Below, one piece after another: positions 24,574 to 36,400 of a stretch of 64,000 bases of DNA (positions within the stretch are counted from its first letter, which is position 1; each line of letters starts with the position of its first letter). Both the position numbers and the translations under genes were made by a program. The notes below the pieces were generated by a model. The model searched no databases, had not been told where the DNA came from, and saw nothing but the letters and a program-made list of their open reading frames with translations. Origin of the DNA: Trichomonas vaginalis G3 (Eukaryota; Parabasalia; Trichomonadida; Trichomonadidae); assembly GCF_026262505.1 (NCBI RefSeq), contig NC_067205.1, forward strand, positions 3,534,001 through 3,598,000, given 5' to 3'.

Positions 24574-27500
24574 ATGCCACGTAAGCTACGTAAGAATATA
24601 CGTAAGAGGAAGAGAGCATTGAAACATCCAATAGTAAGACTAACACCACAACAACAGTTGCAACAACAAATGCTGAATGACCCCACTATGTTGCAACAAA
24701 TGTCAATCCTATGCTTTTAAACCGAGTTCTGGTGCACAGAGTGGAGGTTTAAGAGCGGCACTTTAGCGAAAATGGCAGGCTATGGTGGAGCTGCAGACGG
24801 AACAGCCTATAACCCTCAAGTCAAATGAATTTGAGTTCACTCAAAAATTCAAATATCAGATGTCAAAAAGTCAAACATAGACATACAGAAGCAAATAAGT
24901 GAAAACGAAAAGAAACTAGAATATGACAGACACACAAAGAAACTCAATGAGTTAAACGTAGAGAAAAAGAAGAAAGAAGAACAACTGAAAGAACTAAGTA
25001 CAGAGGAATATGCGAAAAAAAAGTGTCAGAAAAAGCAGCAGAAGTAGCAAAAATGGAAAAGATGTTGTAATTTGAAAAACCATACTACTCGATATAAAGT
25101 ACTGAAAGATGAAGAAATAAAACAAAAAGCCCTGAAGACATATATGGATAGCGATGAGTATAAAAAGAAGTTGAAGCAAATGTAAAGGCAGAAAAACTTT
25201 TACAGTTGCAAAACCAAACCGTACAGTATGAAAACTTAGCACAAGAAAGTAAAAATAACGACGCAGCCATGCAAAAGGCAATGAAAACGCAGAATATATA
25301 AAGCTAACAATGACTGTTAGATGCCAAGCCAACGCTAAAGCAGCCCAGCTTATAGGGTCAATAAGGACAAAAATACAAGCGGATGAAGACAGTTCAAATG
25401 AAGCTTTAACGAATGCTGACTTTAAGAAGCCTTCGAAGCTCTTCATAGTAAGGTGAAAAGTGAACGACTTCTCATCTGGAAGAAACTGAAGTCTGAAGGT
25501 TTCGACAGAGTTAAGAGAAGTAGCACAAAATATGACGAAAATAACAGATGCAGCAAGAGACAGGGCAGTTCAAAGTGCTATGACGCCGTTAGAGCAACTG
25601 TTGTGGAAAGTCAAGAAAAAGAGTTACAACAGACCAAAACAAGACCTAGTAAATGCTTTCTTAAGAACGAAAATCAGGTAGGACATTACGCTGCAGATGG
25701 AACATATGTGCCGCTGTGGAACTTATATACACCAAACCTTCCAGAGAAGCACCTGCACCAGGACTACCTAAAACATTTACATCGTCACATGGACACAGAC
25801 ACAGGCATGCACCAAAACCAACACAACAACCAACACAACAACCAGCACAACAACACCTCCACAACCAGCACAACAACCAGCACAGCAACCAACAGTTCAA
25901 AACCCTGCACAACAACAACCACAAACAGAGCAAGGACAAAAAGAAGTAGAGAACAAGGAAACCAAGAATTCTTAAAAATGCTTAAAGAAGAGTGTGGTTT
26001 CCCAGATAGTATTGACTTTAGTGACAGATATAAAGAAGCTATTAGAAAGTTCAAGGATGGAAATACTGACCCGGACCTATTTAGCTTTATGGCTCAGCAC
26101 CAAAACGGATATAATCTCAAACCTGGAAAATACAAGCTCGCTAAGGGATATGATTTAATAGCATATCATCCAAATGACATGGATGAATTTACTCCGAGAT
26201 ATTTGATGTCAGAGCTAAATGACAATTCAACTTTCGTCATGAAACGCGTAAAAAATAGAGACGGAACGAAAGAACAAAAGCTTATGAATGCGGATGACGT
26301 AGATAGGGAAATTGTTGAAAACGGTCTCGGAATATATGAAATGCAGCAGATGAGGTACAAGAAACTCCACAGGAAGAACTAGTTCAGATACAACCAGACA
26401 TGGAAGAAATAGTTCAGCAACAACAGCTAGAAGAGCCTGAAGGAAACGAACAAGTCCCTCCTTTGGAAACTAACCTCACAGAACTAGATGAAGATTTGGA
26501 ACAGCCGAAAATTCTTGACCCTCAACAAGAGTATGCGGAGAATATGGAATCTTTCCAAGAGTCTAAGAAAAATTCGGCTGACATAGTAGAAGAATATCGA
26601 AAAATGTTCACCAACATACAAAAGACTCCAACATCAGATGAAAATATCCAGCATAGAATGGAAAGAACTGAAAGAAAATGTACACAAATACAACAACCCT
26701 TTTTACTTACGAGCATTTAACGTTCAATCTTCGGATGAACTCGGTGAAAATAAAAGGTTAAATTTCAAGAAAACATATAGAAATGAAACATTGTTTAAAG
26801 TTCATTCAGAACCTAACCAAGATGGAAACAAACCTACTTTTGTTTCTGCAGACGATGGAACTACAATGAGATGGGGTCATAAAGCTAACCCGGATAGGTG
26901 TTCATAAACTTACAACCACAATTCCAAGAAGTTGTAGACGCAATGGAAGTCAATGGTGAACCAGATATAGCTGGTATTTTCAGCGCGGCTTTAATGCCAT
27001 TGAAAGATATGAAAGATGCAGATATTTTGGACCAGTATGAAATGAACATGGCTGATGGAAATATAACACCTGACGTTCTAAAACATTTATCTCAAAGAAC
27101 TACACAGAACCATAGAGATGGTATATTTGGTGAAGAGTTTAGAAAGAAAGTTAGGGAGGGAGAAGGAAGAGAACCTATTGTACATGACCTTGCAAATGAA
27201 AGTTTACAAAATGTCATAAAAACTTACTTTGCAGACAATGAACCGAGAAGGGATGAATATTTAAGAAAACTCAAATGGACAGTACCAAATGAAATGTTAG
27301 TATTGAAAAACATGTTCCTTGACAAATAAAACCAACTACAGAAATAAATGACGCAAGACTGAAAGATTGGGTAAAAGCTTTCCCATTCACAAAAGATATT
27401 GTGGTAACATGGAAAGAAAACCAGAATGGCTACAAAAACATATATTTGGAAACGAGCTTATTCCATATGGACAAGCTCTGTTTGAAGAGCTTGAACCGGA

Positions 27501-27853
27501 AACTCAGGAAAGAGTCATGCAAACAATACGCGAAGACTCAAATACAAACTATGACAAACTCTTTCTAGGATATAGGTTACCTGAGATGGGCGACCAGAGC
27601 CCAAAGGCAAAAAGGACATGGGAAATTTACAACATACTAGGTGAACATGAGGCAAAGATGCAACAACTTGAAGCAGAGGGCAAGTTACCAAAAGCGACAC
27701 CAAAGAAGAAGAGAAAGAGTAGAACAAAGTGAAAGTAGTGAAGAAGTAACTTCATCTAGTGAAAGTAGTGGCAATGAAGGAAAAAGAAGAGTTAAAAACT
27801 CAGTCAGGAAGAAAGTAAAGCTTGGTCCGAGTGGGTTCTATTATGACATATAA
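24574..27853 (+). pseudogene. Element B long coiled-coil/Gln-rich gene region (broken)
   Basis: Coding-like stretches on the plus strand. A basic start ('MPRKLRKNIRKRKRALKHP') leads into Gln-rich and Lys/Glu coiled-coil sequence (24850-25450). A Gln/His/Thr-rich low-complexity zone (25800-25940) follows, then a folded-looking block ('GFPDSIDFSDRYKEAIRKF', 'KPGKYKLAKGYDLIAYHPND') near 26000-26200. Acidic linkers and helical blocks run on to a Ser/Lys tail. It is broken many times, so whether it was one gene or several cannot be said. No family recognised. A structural or scaffold protein is a guess from composition. Confidence 0.5.
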
Positions 27854-27885
27854 ATCCAACTATTCTATATTTTTACTCATATGAA

Positions 27886-28071
27886 ATGTACGCCGCTCAG
27901 AATATAACGCCAACAGTTTTGGATGCCATGAACGGAAATGTTTCCGAATGGTATAACGAATGCGACAATGCCATTAGAAGGTCAGAAATAGTTCCTGGAA
28001 CTTACGAATATACAACTGCTGTTTCTTATGGAAACGTAGGTGAGTTTGGAGAAGGTTCTTCAACAAAGTAG
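27886..28071 (+). CDS. Small element B reading frame, 61 residues
   Basis: Frame begins 'MYAAQNITPTVLDAMNGNVS' and ends 'GEFGEGSSTK', shortly before the junction with the second methylase fragment at about 28100. It is preceded by 'ctatatttttactcatatga', similar in kind to Maverick T-rich leaders. It may be a complete small gene or the start of one cut at the repeat junction. No family recognised. Confidence 0.35.
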   Translation: MYAAQNITPTVLDAMNGNVSEWYNECDNAIRRSEIVPGTYEYTTAVSYGNVGEFGEGSSTK

Positions 28072-28459
28072 ATATTGCTTGCGACAGGTTTCATATTACA
28101 TTTCTAAACCATCTTGTCTGAAGTAAATAAAAACAGTTATGTTTATTATACATCTAATAGTTTTCCAATGTATTTTTTAAATTCAATCTGCTTGTATTGA
28201 AAATCCCATGTATTATAAAATGGAGCGGTCACAATAAAGAATATATTTCTTTGTTTTTATATTCTTCATATAAATCCCTCCAGTCTTTTCGTACAAATGT
28301 TATTCCTTCAATATATTTTGAAATGTCTGTAATGCATGAAAAATTCGGTTCAATTCATTTTTGACACTTTACATATCGGATGTATTATCTAAGAATTATA
28401 TTATAAATAATAATTTTTTGTGTTTATAAGTTTATTTGTATAAATTTGATTCAAAAAAA

Positions 28460-29396
28460 ATGGAAAGACAAGAAAGTGGATCTGCCAAATGAAAATCAGA
28501 TTTATATTACGGCATATCTTGAATATTCTATTGGCAAAAAGACAGGCAGACCAAGTTGCAAAAGATTTGCACATAGGTAGAAAAAAATTATTATTAAAAT
28601 GGCCAAGAACTTGGTTTTAATCCAAAAAGCTCGGAAGACCAGAAACTCCTGCTTAGAACAGATTTGTTTACCAACCATTCACGAAATAAAAGCTAAGTAC
28701 AATCTAGGTTATAAAAAGTTTTAGAGAGTTACATTACATGATGACACAGTTTCATTTCACGATATGCTTAAATTATACGAAAAGTAGAATCTTTTCAAAT
28801 TTCGGCGAGATCCAAGAAAAATTGTGAACATCAGAAATCAGTATTTTCCAAACCAGAATCAGCAATGGCATACTGATTTAAAAAGCTTCAAAGAAGAGAC
28901 AAATGGTACCAAGCATACTTTATCATAATGCCATCGATGACAGATCTCTTTTTGTATTTATTACGAAATTCTTCCCGATTATAAAACAATGAAATCAACT
29001 TCAAAAGCTTTACAAAAGTGCTATCGACTCTATCAAAATTATTCCATACGAACTTTTGACAAGATAATGGATGCGAATTTACAGAAAGGACTTCAAAAAC
29101 GTTCTTCAAGTAAATGGCATTCAAACACCATCGTGACAGAACCTTACACACCACAAGTTAAATGGTAAAATAGAACGTTTTTTGGCAAACAATCTTTTTC
29201 GGCTCGCCCAGATTTTAATCGAAATAGAGAATTTTTACCTCACGCAAATAGAAGAATACAACACAGTATGGGTTCATACAGCTCTTAAAGATCTTTTCGG
29301 TGGAAAACTACTCCAAAATCAATTTGGGGACAGGGTCCTAAATGGACAAAGGACTTAAACCCAAATCCTGGAGTTCGAATACAGCCTCGTAACTAA
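28460..29396 (+). pseudogene. IS481-like transposase, noisy copy
   Basis: Counterpart of 20608-21540 with many single-base insertions and deletions, so no frame longer than a few dozen codons survives. Start 'atggaaagacaag' and end 'cctcgtaactaa' are still readable. If the differences are sequencing errors the gene may be intact in the organism. If they are real it is long dead, which would conflict with the fresh copy 8 kb away. No catalytic function can be assigned from this sequence. Confidence 0.75.
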
Positions 29397-29965
29397 AAAT
29401 AAAGTATAAATACGAATAAACATTTATTATAATTTAATAATTTTTTTATTCATAAAGTAATAGCGATATATAGCTAAGCTATGTAAGGATATTCTGATGC
29501 TGAGAGTTTAAGAACTTTTAAATTACGTATAGAAAAAAATTCATTTAAATATTTTGTAACATTTTTTAAGATTGATAGATAGTTAGATTTGTAGGGGAAG
29601 GTAAGATTTCTTCTTGTGGTATAATGGTCGTTGAAATTAAAATGTGTTGTGCATGAAAAATTCGGTTCACTTCACTTCTGACAAAAGTGACAAGTTTTAC
29701 ATGGCAAAAATAGTTTACATGGCAAAAATATATAGGGTATTTTTTTTTAAAAGTAGTTATCTTTATATATATAATAAAACTTTTGATATATTTGGAGTAA
29801 ATGATTTAATAATTATTTATTTATTTTTTAAATCAAATCATATAATATATATATTATAATAGTGAATAGAACAAGAGATAATTATTGATGATTAATTGTA
29901 GCGAGGATAAAAGTTTAGATAAATTAATAAAATTAGTGTGGAATCAGACAATTGGTGGGTGTTTG

Positions 29966-30340
29966 GGAAGGAATTGTTGGGCTATGATGTACTGATCATT
30001 GATCAGTACTCATAGCCAACAATTCCTTATACAAAGTTCAAAAACTTGGTGCAATCAGTGTCTGATTGCACCCAAGTTTTTGACTTTCTCGAGGAGATGA
30101 AAGGTGAAGAGTATACATTATGAATATATACTCTTTACCCTTCCATTCCCTCTCTGACAGCGGAAAACTTTTGTCTGAATTGTTAAATCTATTCAGACAA
30201 AGTTTCCCGCTGTCTTAGCGAAGGAATGTGTGGCTAGATGTAACTGATTCATGATCAGACCATCATACCAACAATCCTTATACAAAGTTCAAAACCTGGG
30301 TGCAAGAACTCGATGATGGCACCCAAGTTTGAACTTTCCA
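29966..30340. repeat. Third hairpin array, noisy copy
   Basis: Same six-hairpin order as 22117-22487, with scattered changes that spoil arm pairing. Confidence 0.8.
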
Positions 30341-30821
30341 CTTAACAATTGTCAATCACATTATACACCCAAATCTATACCTAATCATACCTCTATTCAT
30401 ACATCATTTTAAAAACTTTTTTGCAATATGATGTATTGCAACAAAATTTTTTCTTTTCTACTTCCAATTAGCAGCTCTTAAAAACATTAGACACAATCAC
30501 TGGCTCATATGCTCCTATTCTGAATCTAACACTATTGCAAATTTATACAATTTCTCCACAAATCTTACATTCATTTTAATTTCAACGACCATTATTACCA
30601 CAAAGAATCTTACCTTCCCCTACAAAATCTAACTATCTATCAATTTAAAAAATGTTACAAAATATATTTAAATGAATTTTTTTCTATACGCTATTTTAAG
30701 TTCTTTAAACTCTTCAGCATCAGAATATCCTTACATAGCTAGCTTATATATCGTATTACTTTATGAATAAAAAAATTATTTAAATTATAATAAAATGTTT
30801 ATTCGTATTTTTACTTTATTT

Positions 30822-31565
30822 TTAGTTACGAGGCTGTATTTCGAAACTCAGTTTGGGTTTAAGTCCTTTGTCCATTTTAGGACCCTGGTCCCAAATTGAT
30901 TTTGGAGTAGGTTTTCCACCGAAAAGATCTTTAAGAGCTGTATGAACCCATACTGTGTTGTATTCTTCTATTGCCATGAGTAGTAAATCTTATTTCGATA
31001 AAATCTGGGCGATGCCGAAAAGATTGTTTGCCAAAAACGTCTATTTTACCAATTTAACTGTGGTGTGTAAGGTTCTGTCGATGGTGTGAATGCCATTTAC
31101 TTGAAAAGTTTTTGAAGTCCTTCCTGTAAATTCGCATCCATTATCTGGTCAAAAGTTTCGATATGGAATAATTTTGATAGACCAAGTCAATTTTTGTAAG
31201 CTTTTGAAGTTGATTTCATTGTACGAGAATTCGTAAAATAAATACTCAAAAACGAGATCTGTCATCAATAAAGGCAATTAAATGATAAGTATGCTTGGTA
31301 CCATTTGTCTCTTCTTTGAAGCTTTTTAAAATCAGATGCCATTGCTGATTTACGTATTGGAAACATACTTGATTTGGATGTTCATCAATTTTTTCTGTGA
31401 TCTCGCCGAAATTTGAAAAGATTCTCTTTTTCGTATAATTTAAGCATATCGTGAAAATGAAACTGTGTCATCATGTTATGTAACTCTCTAAAACTTTTTT
31501 ATAACCTAGATTGTACTTAGCTTTTATTTCTGTGAATGGTGGTAACAAATCTGTTCTAGAGAGTT
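30822..31565 (-). pseudogene. IS481-like transposase, noisy inverted truncated copy
   Basis: Counterpart of 22967-23727. Truncated at the same element A junction, with many small indels. Here the junction retains 'gaaacaataagaatta', which also follows the element A end at 18651, suggesting that the element A end extends a little further than its inverted core. Confidence 0.7.
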
Positions 31566-31589
31566 TTCTGAAACAATAAGAATTAGCAA

Positions 31590-31752
31590 AAGCTGACAAA
31601 ACATCAAAAACAGGGAGGAGGTCTCAATTTTTATTACTTATATTATTTTACAATATTTATATAAATACTCTTTATAATATATTTTACTATAAAATTATAC
31701 CTCAAATTCAAATATTTAAAATATTATTTACATAATTATTCTCAAAATTATA

Positions 31753-31758
<6 letters not shown>
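31590..31758 (-). mobile_element. Element A right end, noisy solo fragment
   Basis: Counterpart of 23728-23900. Confidence 0.65.
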
Positions 31759-31798
<40 letters not shown>

Positions 31799-31985
31799 TA
31801 GTGGGGCTTTCCAGGCACTTCGTGCCTTCTAGCCCTGAGATGAATGAGTAATAATGAAGTTTTTTTTTCTTGGGTGACCTTCCAGGCACTCGTGCTTCTA
31901 GCCCACATAAATGAAGTTTTTATTCGGACGGTCTCAGGGAGCTTTTCACAAATTATATATGTTTTCATGTTTTGTCAGACTTCTT
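31759..31985 (+). repeat. Element B left end, noisy copy with A38 tract
   Basis: A run of about 38 A followed by 'ggtagtggggctttccaggc', as at 23901. Iterons (31975-32110) and both palindromic modules (about 32120-32185 and 32310-32370) follow. Confidence 0.7.
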
Positions 31986-32455
31986 TCGTAAATGTTTTGT
32001 CAAGACTTCTTCGTAATGTTTTGTCAAGACTTTTCTAAATGTTTTGTCAGACTTTCTTCGTAAATTTTTGGTAAGACTTCTTCGTAAATTGTTTTGTCAA
32101 GACTTCTTCGTAAAATCAGACAAAAATAAGTTTTTAGGAGGTAGAAGGTTAGATATAAACCTCTTTTCTAACCTCTATTTCTACCCTCTTGAATTTGTCA
32201 AGATTTCTTCGTAAATGTTTTGTCAAAGACTTCTTGTAAATGTTTTTCAAGACTTCTTCATCGTAAATGTTTTGTCATGATTTCATCGTAATGAGCGTAA
32301 ATGACCCAAAAATATAATTAGGTGAAAGGTGAGGATGTCACCCGTTTTCTCACCTGTTTTCTCACCTCTTGTTATTTTCATGATTGGTCTTCGTAAATGC
32401 CTGTGGGATTGTGTCGAAACTTCTTTCATCGTAAATGTTTTTAATTTCACTTAAA

Positions 32456-33535
32456 AATGCCACGTAAGCTACGTAAGAAATATACGTTAAGAGGAAGAGA
32501 GCATTGAGAACATCCAATTAGTAAGACTAACAGCCACGAACAACAGTTGCAACAACAAAATTGCTGGAATGACCCCACTATTGTTGCAACAAATGTCAAG
32601 CAATCCTATGCTTTTAAACCGAGTTCTCTTGGTGCACAGAGTGGGAGTTTAAGAGCGGCACTTTTGACGAAAATGGCAGGCTTATGGTGGAGCTGCAGAC
32701 GGAAAAGCCTAGTAAAACCGCTCAAGTCAAAATGAATTTGAGTTCACTCAAAAATCAAATATCAGATGTCAAAAAGTCAAACATAGACATACAGAAGCAA
32801 ATAAGTGAAAACGAAAAGAAACTAAATATGACAGACACACAAAGAAACTCAATGAGTTAAACGTATGAAAAAAGAAGAAAGAAGAACAACTGAAAGAACG
32901 TAAGTACAAGGAATATGCGAAAAAAAGTGTCAGAAAAAGCAGCAGAAGTAGCCAAAATGGGACAAGATGTTGTAAATTTGAAAAACCATACTAACTCGAT
33001 ATAAAGTACTGAAGATGGAGAAAATAAAAACAAAAAAGCCCTGAAGACATTATGGATAGCGATGGAGTATAAAAAAGAAGTTTGAAGCAAATGTAAAGGC
33101 AGGAAAAACTGTTACAGTTGCAAAACCAAACCGTACAGTATGAAAACTTAGCACAAGAAAGTAAAAATAACGAAACGCCAATGCAAAAGGCGAATGAAAA
33201 AGCGCGAGAATATATAAAGCTAACAATGACTGGTTAGATGCCAAGTCAACAGGCTAAAGCAGCCCAGCTTATAGGGTCAATAAGGACAAAAATACAAGCG
33301 GATGAAGACAGTTCAAATGAAGCTTTAACGAATGCTGACTTTTAAGAACGCCTTCGAAGCTCTTCATAGTAAGGTGAAACAAGTGAACGACTTCTCATTC
33401 TTGGAAAGAAACTGAATGTCTGAAGGTTTCGACAACGAGTTAAGAGAAGTAGCACAACAATATGACGAAAATAACAAGATGCCAGCAACGAGACAGGCAG
33501 TCTCAAAGTGCCTATGACGCCGTTAGAGCAAAATT
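32456..33535 (+). pseudogene. Start of the element B long gene, noisy copy
   Basis: Parallels 24574-25605 (basic start, Gln-rich and coiled-coil wording), then stops abruptly where methylase sequence begins. Broken many times. The jump leaves out everything corresponding to 25606-28100, so this part resembles an internally deleted element B joined to its right end. Confidence 0.6.
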
Positions 33536-34322
33536 TCTTTGTTATGACACTTTCTCCAGTTTATAGGACCTCTCTCATATTCTATCTTGTCATATCTAAA
33601 CTCATAGTCATGTATGTCCTCTAACCATCTCATAACGGTTTCCAAACCACTTTTATCGGATGTAAAGTAAAAGCATGGATGGTTATGTATAACGTCTAAA
33701 GTTTCTAAAGAGTCTCTCAAAGTCCAGTCTACTTGGTATTGAAAATCCCATGTGTTATAGAACGGCGGGTCCACTATAAAGAAAACATTTTCCTTGTCTT
33801 TATATTTTTTCATACAACTCTGTCCAATGACATCTCACAAACTCTATACCCTCAATATATTTTTCTATGTCCTCTTTGAAAACATTTGTATAGTTAAGAT
33901 ATAAAACTTTTGACATAAGTGTTTCAATGTCATGAACTCTTATAGCACCACTATATAATAGTCTAGCAGATATACTATTCCAGTCTATATATTCTGCTTT
34001 TTTCCAAAACCTCTCTCACAATATTTTTCTTATCTAATGGTATACGTTCCATCTTACCTATAGGTATCTTTTCTTTTAACTCTTTCAATATATTGTTTGT
34101 GTCTGGAATATGTTTGAGACGGTCCATATAGTTGTCGAAGTCATTGCATATAATCTTTGAGTCTGGGAATATTGTATGGCACAAATGGGATATATAGAAA
34201 CTTCCACCGAACAAATCTACAAATGTTAGACCATTCGGTAGTTTCTTAAGTTCTCTCAATATAATATCTTTACATTTACTCTTATTTCCAAAGAACGGTA
34301 ACGGTGGTTTTGTAAAATTCAT
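33523..34322 (-). pseudogene. D12-class DNA N6-adenine methylase of element B (broken)
   Basis: Best copy of the methylase. N-terminal 'PPLPFFGNKSKCKDIILREL' and 'FVDLFGGSFYISHLCH' match the AdoMet-binding start of Dam-like enzymes, and 'DPPFYNTWDFQYQ' is the catalytic block. These enzymes methylate adenine in short DNA sites. It reads leftward from just inside the right end of element B, with 'aaaaatgttttt' and a TATA-like AT run upstream. About one break. N6-methyladenine is reported to be common in Trichomonas DNA, so an element-borne enzyme could mark its own DNA. That is an inference. Confidence 0.78.
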
Positions 34323-34329
34323 TTATATA

Positions 34330-34568
34330 TAATAATAAAAATGTTTTTACCTGAAAAGTGACAGAAAAGTGACAAAACATGAAAACATATATAATTTGTG
34401 AAAAGCGACACATTATATAATGTTTTCGACCCAGAAGAAGGCTTCTTCCCAGAAGCAATGGAGGAAGAAGAAGAGTCCTCCGAATATAAACTTCATTTAT
34501 ACTAAACATCTTCGGGGCTAGAGGGCACGAAGTGCCTGGAAGCCCCACTACCTTTTTTTTTTTTTTTT
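34330..34568 (-). repeat. Element B right end with T16 tract
   Basis: Reverse complement reads 'ggtagtggggcttccaggca' directly after the homopolymer (T16 at 34553-34568 on the plus strand) and continues to 'atgttttcatgttttgtca', matching the left end at 23932-24110. It also contains 'gaaaagtgacagaaaagtga'. Confidence 0.75.
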
Positions 34569-35705
34569 GAATGTTACTAACAATTTCTCTACATTTCTTG
34601 AAATTATCTTTGAATCAATCATGCTTGCATTAAGGGTGCGCCCGGGAGGATCATGTAAACTTCAGAATTTAGAACCTTAATTTTTAAGCAACTACTTGGT
34701 ACCTAAATAGGTAGTAAAACTCTAAAAATATCAAAAAGTACAACTTGGCTCCATAATAATCCTGTCATGGTGGCAGTTTGTATTCCCTAGTATTTTCCTC
34801 TTGAATCTCTTTTTCTGTCGAAATTAAATTCAAATCTCAGAAGTAGAAGTGAATAATCGACTTATTGCTGCTATTATACGAATAAACAAATCCATTATAT
34901 TATTTTTATTTACATAATATCTGTTTGAAGTTCATAATTCTATAAATTTTTCTTCAAAAACATTACAATCTTGATAGTTTTGATACTGTTTAATAGGTTT
35001 TTGGCACCTTATTTAGTAATTACTACGTATAGAGTCGATCTGAACTTAATTTTCGGAAATTTAAAATATTTATCATAAGTAAAATCTGATTTGAAATTTA
35101 TGTTTAATTACTAATATTTTGCATAATCCTAAGTAGCTTTTGTAAAAATTCATCAAAAAAGATTTTAACGTGCTTTAATTTTTTATTTTTTAAAATAATA
35201 CATATTATTATATAACTAGTATATTTACAAATTTTACTGCTTTCAAAAATTTAATCCTCCTCCTCTCAAATAAACGTACATCCGGGTGGCCTGTTTTTTG
35301 CAAAAAATAAAATTTCATTTTTTATGCTTAGAAAGTCAGAATTTTTATTTGCTTCTGGGATATATGATGGCTATATCAGACGCCCATTCTTTTTGATACT
35401 CAACATTAAACATAAAACTTAGCCGTTAAGGCTCTTCTGAAAATGAGTAGGTGACAAAAGTGCATACTCTTAAATTAACCTTAAATGTTGATTTTTCGAT
35501 AGAGTAGGTGCCAAAAGTGCTTACTCTTAAACAACCGTCGGATTTCCGGGTGAAATCGTGACACACTTTCGTCTTTCGTAGGCAGTGGTGGTTGTTACAA
35601 AAGGTAACTTCGAATGTAGCGTGAAATCTGCAAAAAAAATTCTGAAATTTGAATGGAGAACACAAAAATTGAATAGTTTACGTCAATAAAAAAGAGAAAA
35701 ATGAA
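34569..35705. other. Intergenic stretch without a gene
   Basis: About 1.1 kb of AT-rich sequence with only short frames. The one notable item is a pair of 'gtaggtg-caaaagtgc' segments at about 35447 and 35506 with 'tactcttaa' after each. No element ends found. Possibly host DNA. Confidence 0.5.
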
Positions 35706-35790
35706 GCCAATGTGTTTCGAACCTAGGACTTAGAGCAGCAATCCCACTGTTTATCCCATTACACTACATGCATCTCTCACCTCAGTGAAT
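35706..35790 (-). other. tRNA-like Pol III unit next to the Mav2 insertion site
   Basis: Minus strand shows 'TAGTGTAATGGGATAAA' (A-box-like) and 'AGGTTCGAAACAC' (B-box-like), then a T5 run. The stems I can draw are weak, so it is a tRNA pseudogene or tRNA-like unit. It ends about 25 bp from the Mav2 tip. Confidence 0.35.
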
Positions 35791-35809
35791 GAGATCAACT
35801 ATATGATAA

Positions 35810-35814
35810 CTTTT
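35810..35814. repeat. Target site duplication of Mav2, left (ctttt)
   Basis: Five bases directly before the TIR tip 'agttagtatac'. The same five follow the right tip at 58175-58179. Confidence 0.75.
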
Positions 35815-35996
35815 AGTTAGTATACATATCATGGGTACGGCGGCACTGCGCGCCTCCTTACCCATTATATGTGAATTTGACACTTTACGAAACCGTTAAC
35901 GTATATTTTACAACACAAACGACAACACTAACTTAACCTTAAATATTTACAAAGTCGCCAACCACTTCACCTCACTAATGTAAAAAATAAACGTTC

Positions 35997-36317
35997 TCAC
36001 TTACAAAAGTATTGCAACTCCTCCCATTGCTGTGCTTCACATAACAGCTCATAATCTTCTGACTCACTTTCTTCTTCATATAGGTCAAAGTCAATGTCAA
36101 AATAAATGTTAGTAAGTTTTGACAAAGCTAATGAAACACGCTTACCGTTTGTATCATATGCTTGTATAAACTTTCCATTATGCTTGTAGTCATAAACGCT
36201 CAAACTAACTTTACCCTTTCTCCCTCGTATCTGATAGAATGTATTTTCACGAGGAACGAAGAACAAATTCTTGAACTCATGACCGTTGTAGTTTGTTATC
36301 TCAATAGTTTTCGTCAT
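35997..36317 (-). CDS. TIR-encoded Maverick protein, left copy
   Basis: 106 residues, reading toward the left tip. It differs from the right-TIR copy (57672-57992) by one residue near position 73 and from Mav1 by a few residues in the 'VYDYKHNGK' segment. Composition and possible NUMOD-like middle are as described for Mav1. Having one copy at each end means that both element tips have an outward-reading gene, with expression possible from either end. The upstream (inner) side has a run of 'aaaataaaat' repeats. Family unassigned. Confidence 0.7.
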   Translation of the reverse strand: MTKTIEITNYNGHEFKNLFFVPRENTFYQIRGRKGKVSLSVYDYKHNGKFIQAYDTNGKRVSLALSKLTNIYFDIDFDLYEEESESEDYELLCEAQQWEELQYFCK

Positions 36318-36400
36318 TTATATAAAAATAAAATAAAAATAAAATAAAAATAAAATAAAAATTAATGATATCACCACCCTCACACGTATGAAAACATAGC

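Larger units (their letters stand above)
20247..25605 (+). repeat. Large direct repeat, clean copy
   Basis: Covers methylase fragment, S transposon pair, element A end and the left part of element B. The same order recurs at 28100-33535, offset about 7.85-7.93 kb. This copy keeps an intact transposase frame. Confidence 0.85.
28100..33535 (+). repeat. Large direct repeat, noisy copy
   Basis: Follows 20247-25605 segment by segment (methylase fragment, S copy 1, hairpin array, S copy 2 inverted, element A end, A tract, element B left part). Single-base differences and indels occur every 20-40 bases, equally in genes, spacers and hairpins. This evenness looks more like low-quality sequence than natural decay. 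Confidence 0.85.
23932..34552. mobile_element. Element B, virus-like or Maverick-like relic (composite)
   Basis: Bounded by imperfect inverted ends of roughly 200 bp, each capped on the outside by an A or T homopolymer (A31 on the left, T16 on the right). Contents are 25-bp iterons and palindromic modules shared with the Mavericks, a long coiled-coil/Gln-rich gene, a small gene and a DNA adenine methylase. It is badly broken (many breaks) and contains a second, noisy copy of its own left end with attached S transposons. The single-element interpretation is uncertain. The intact length cannot be told. Confidence 0.45.

Noticed and set aside
25716-25949. His/Gln-rich 77-residue frame
   Set aside because: Alternative frame of the same low-complexity zone with no independent support.
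25661-26054. Leu/Cys/Val-rich frames on the minus strand that look like membrane proteins
   Set aside because: Antisense of the Gln/His/Thr codon-rich zone of element B. Shadows of low-complexity sequence.
34569-35705. 79-residue minus-strand frame near 35426-35665
   Set aside because: Cys/Phe-rich, spans a small direct repeat, no start context and no recognisable domain.
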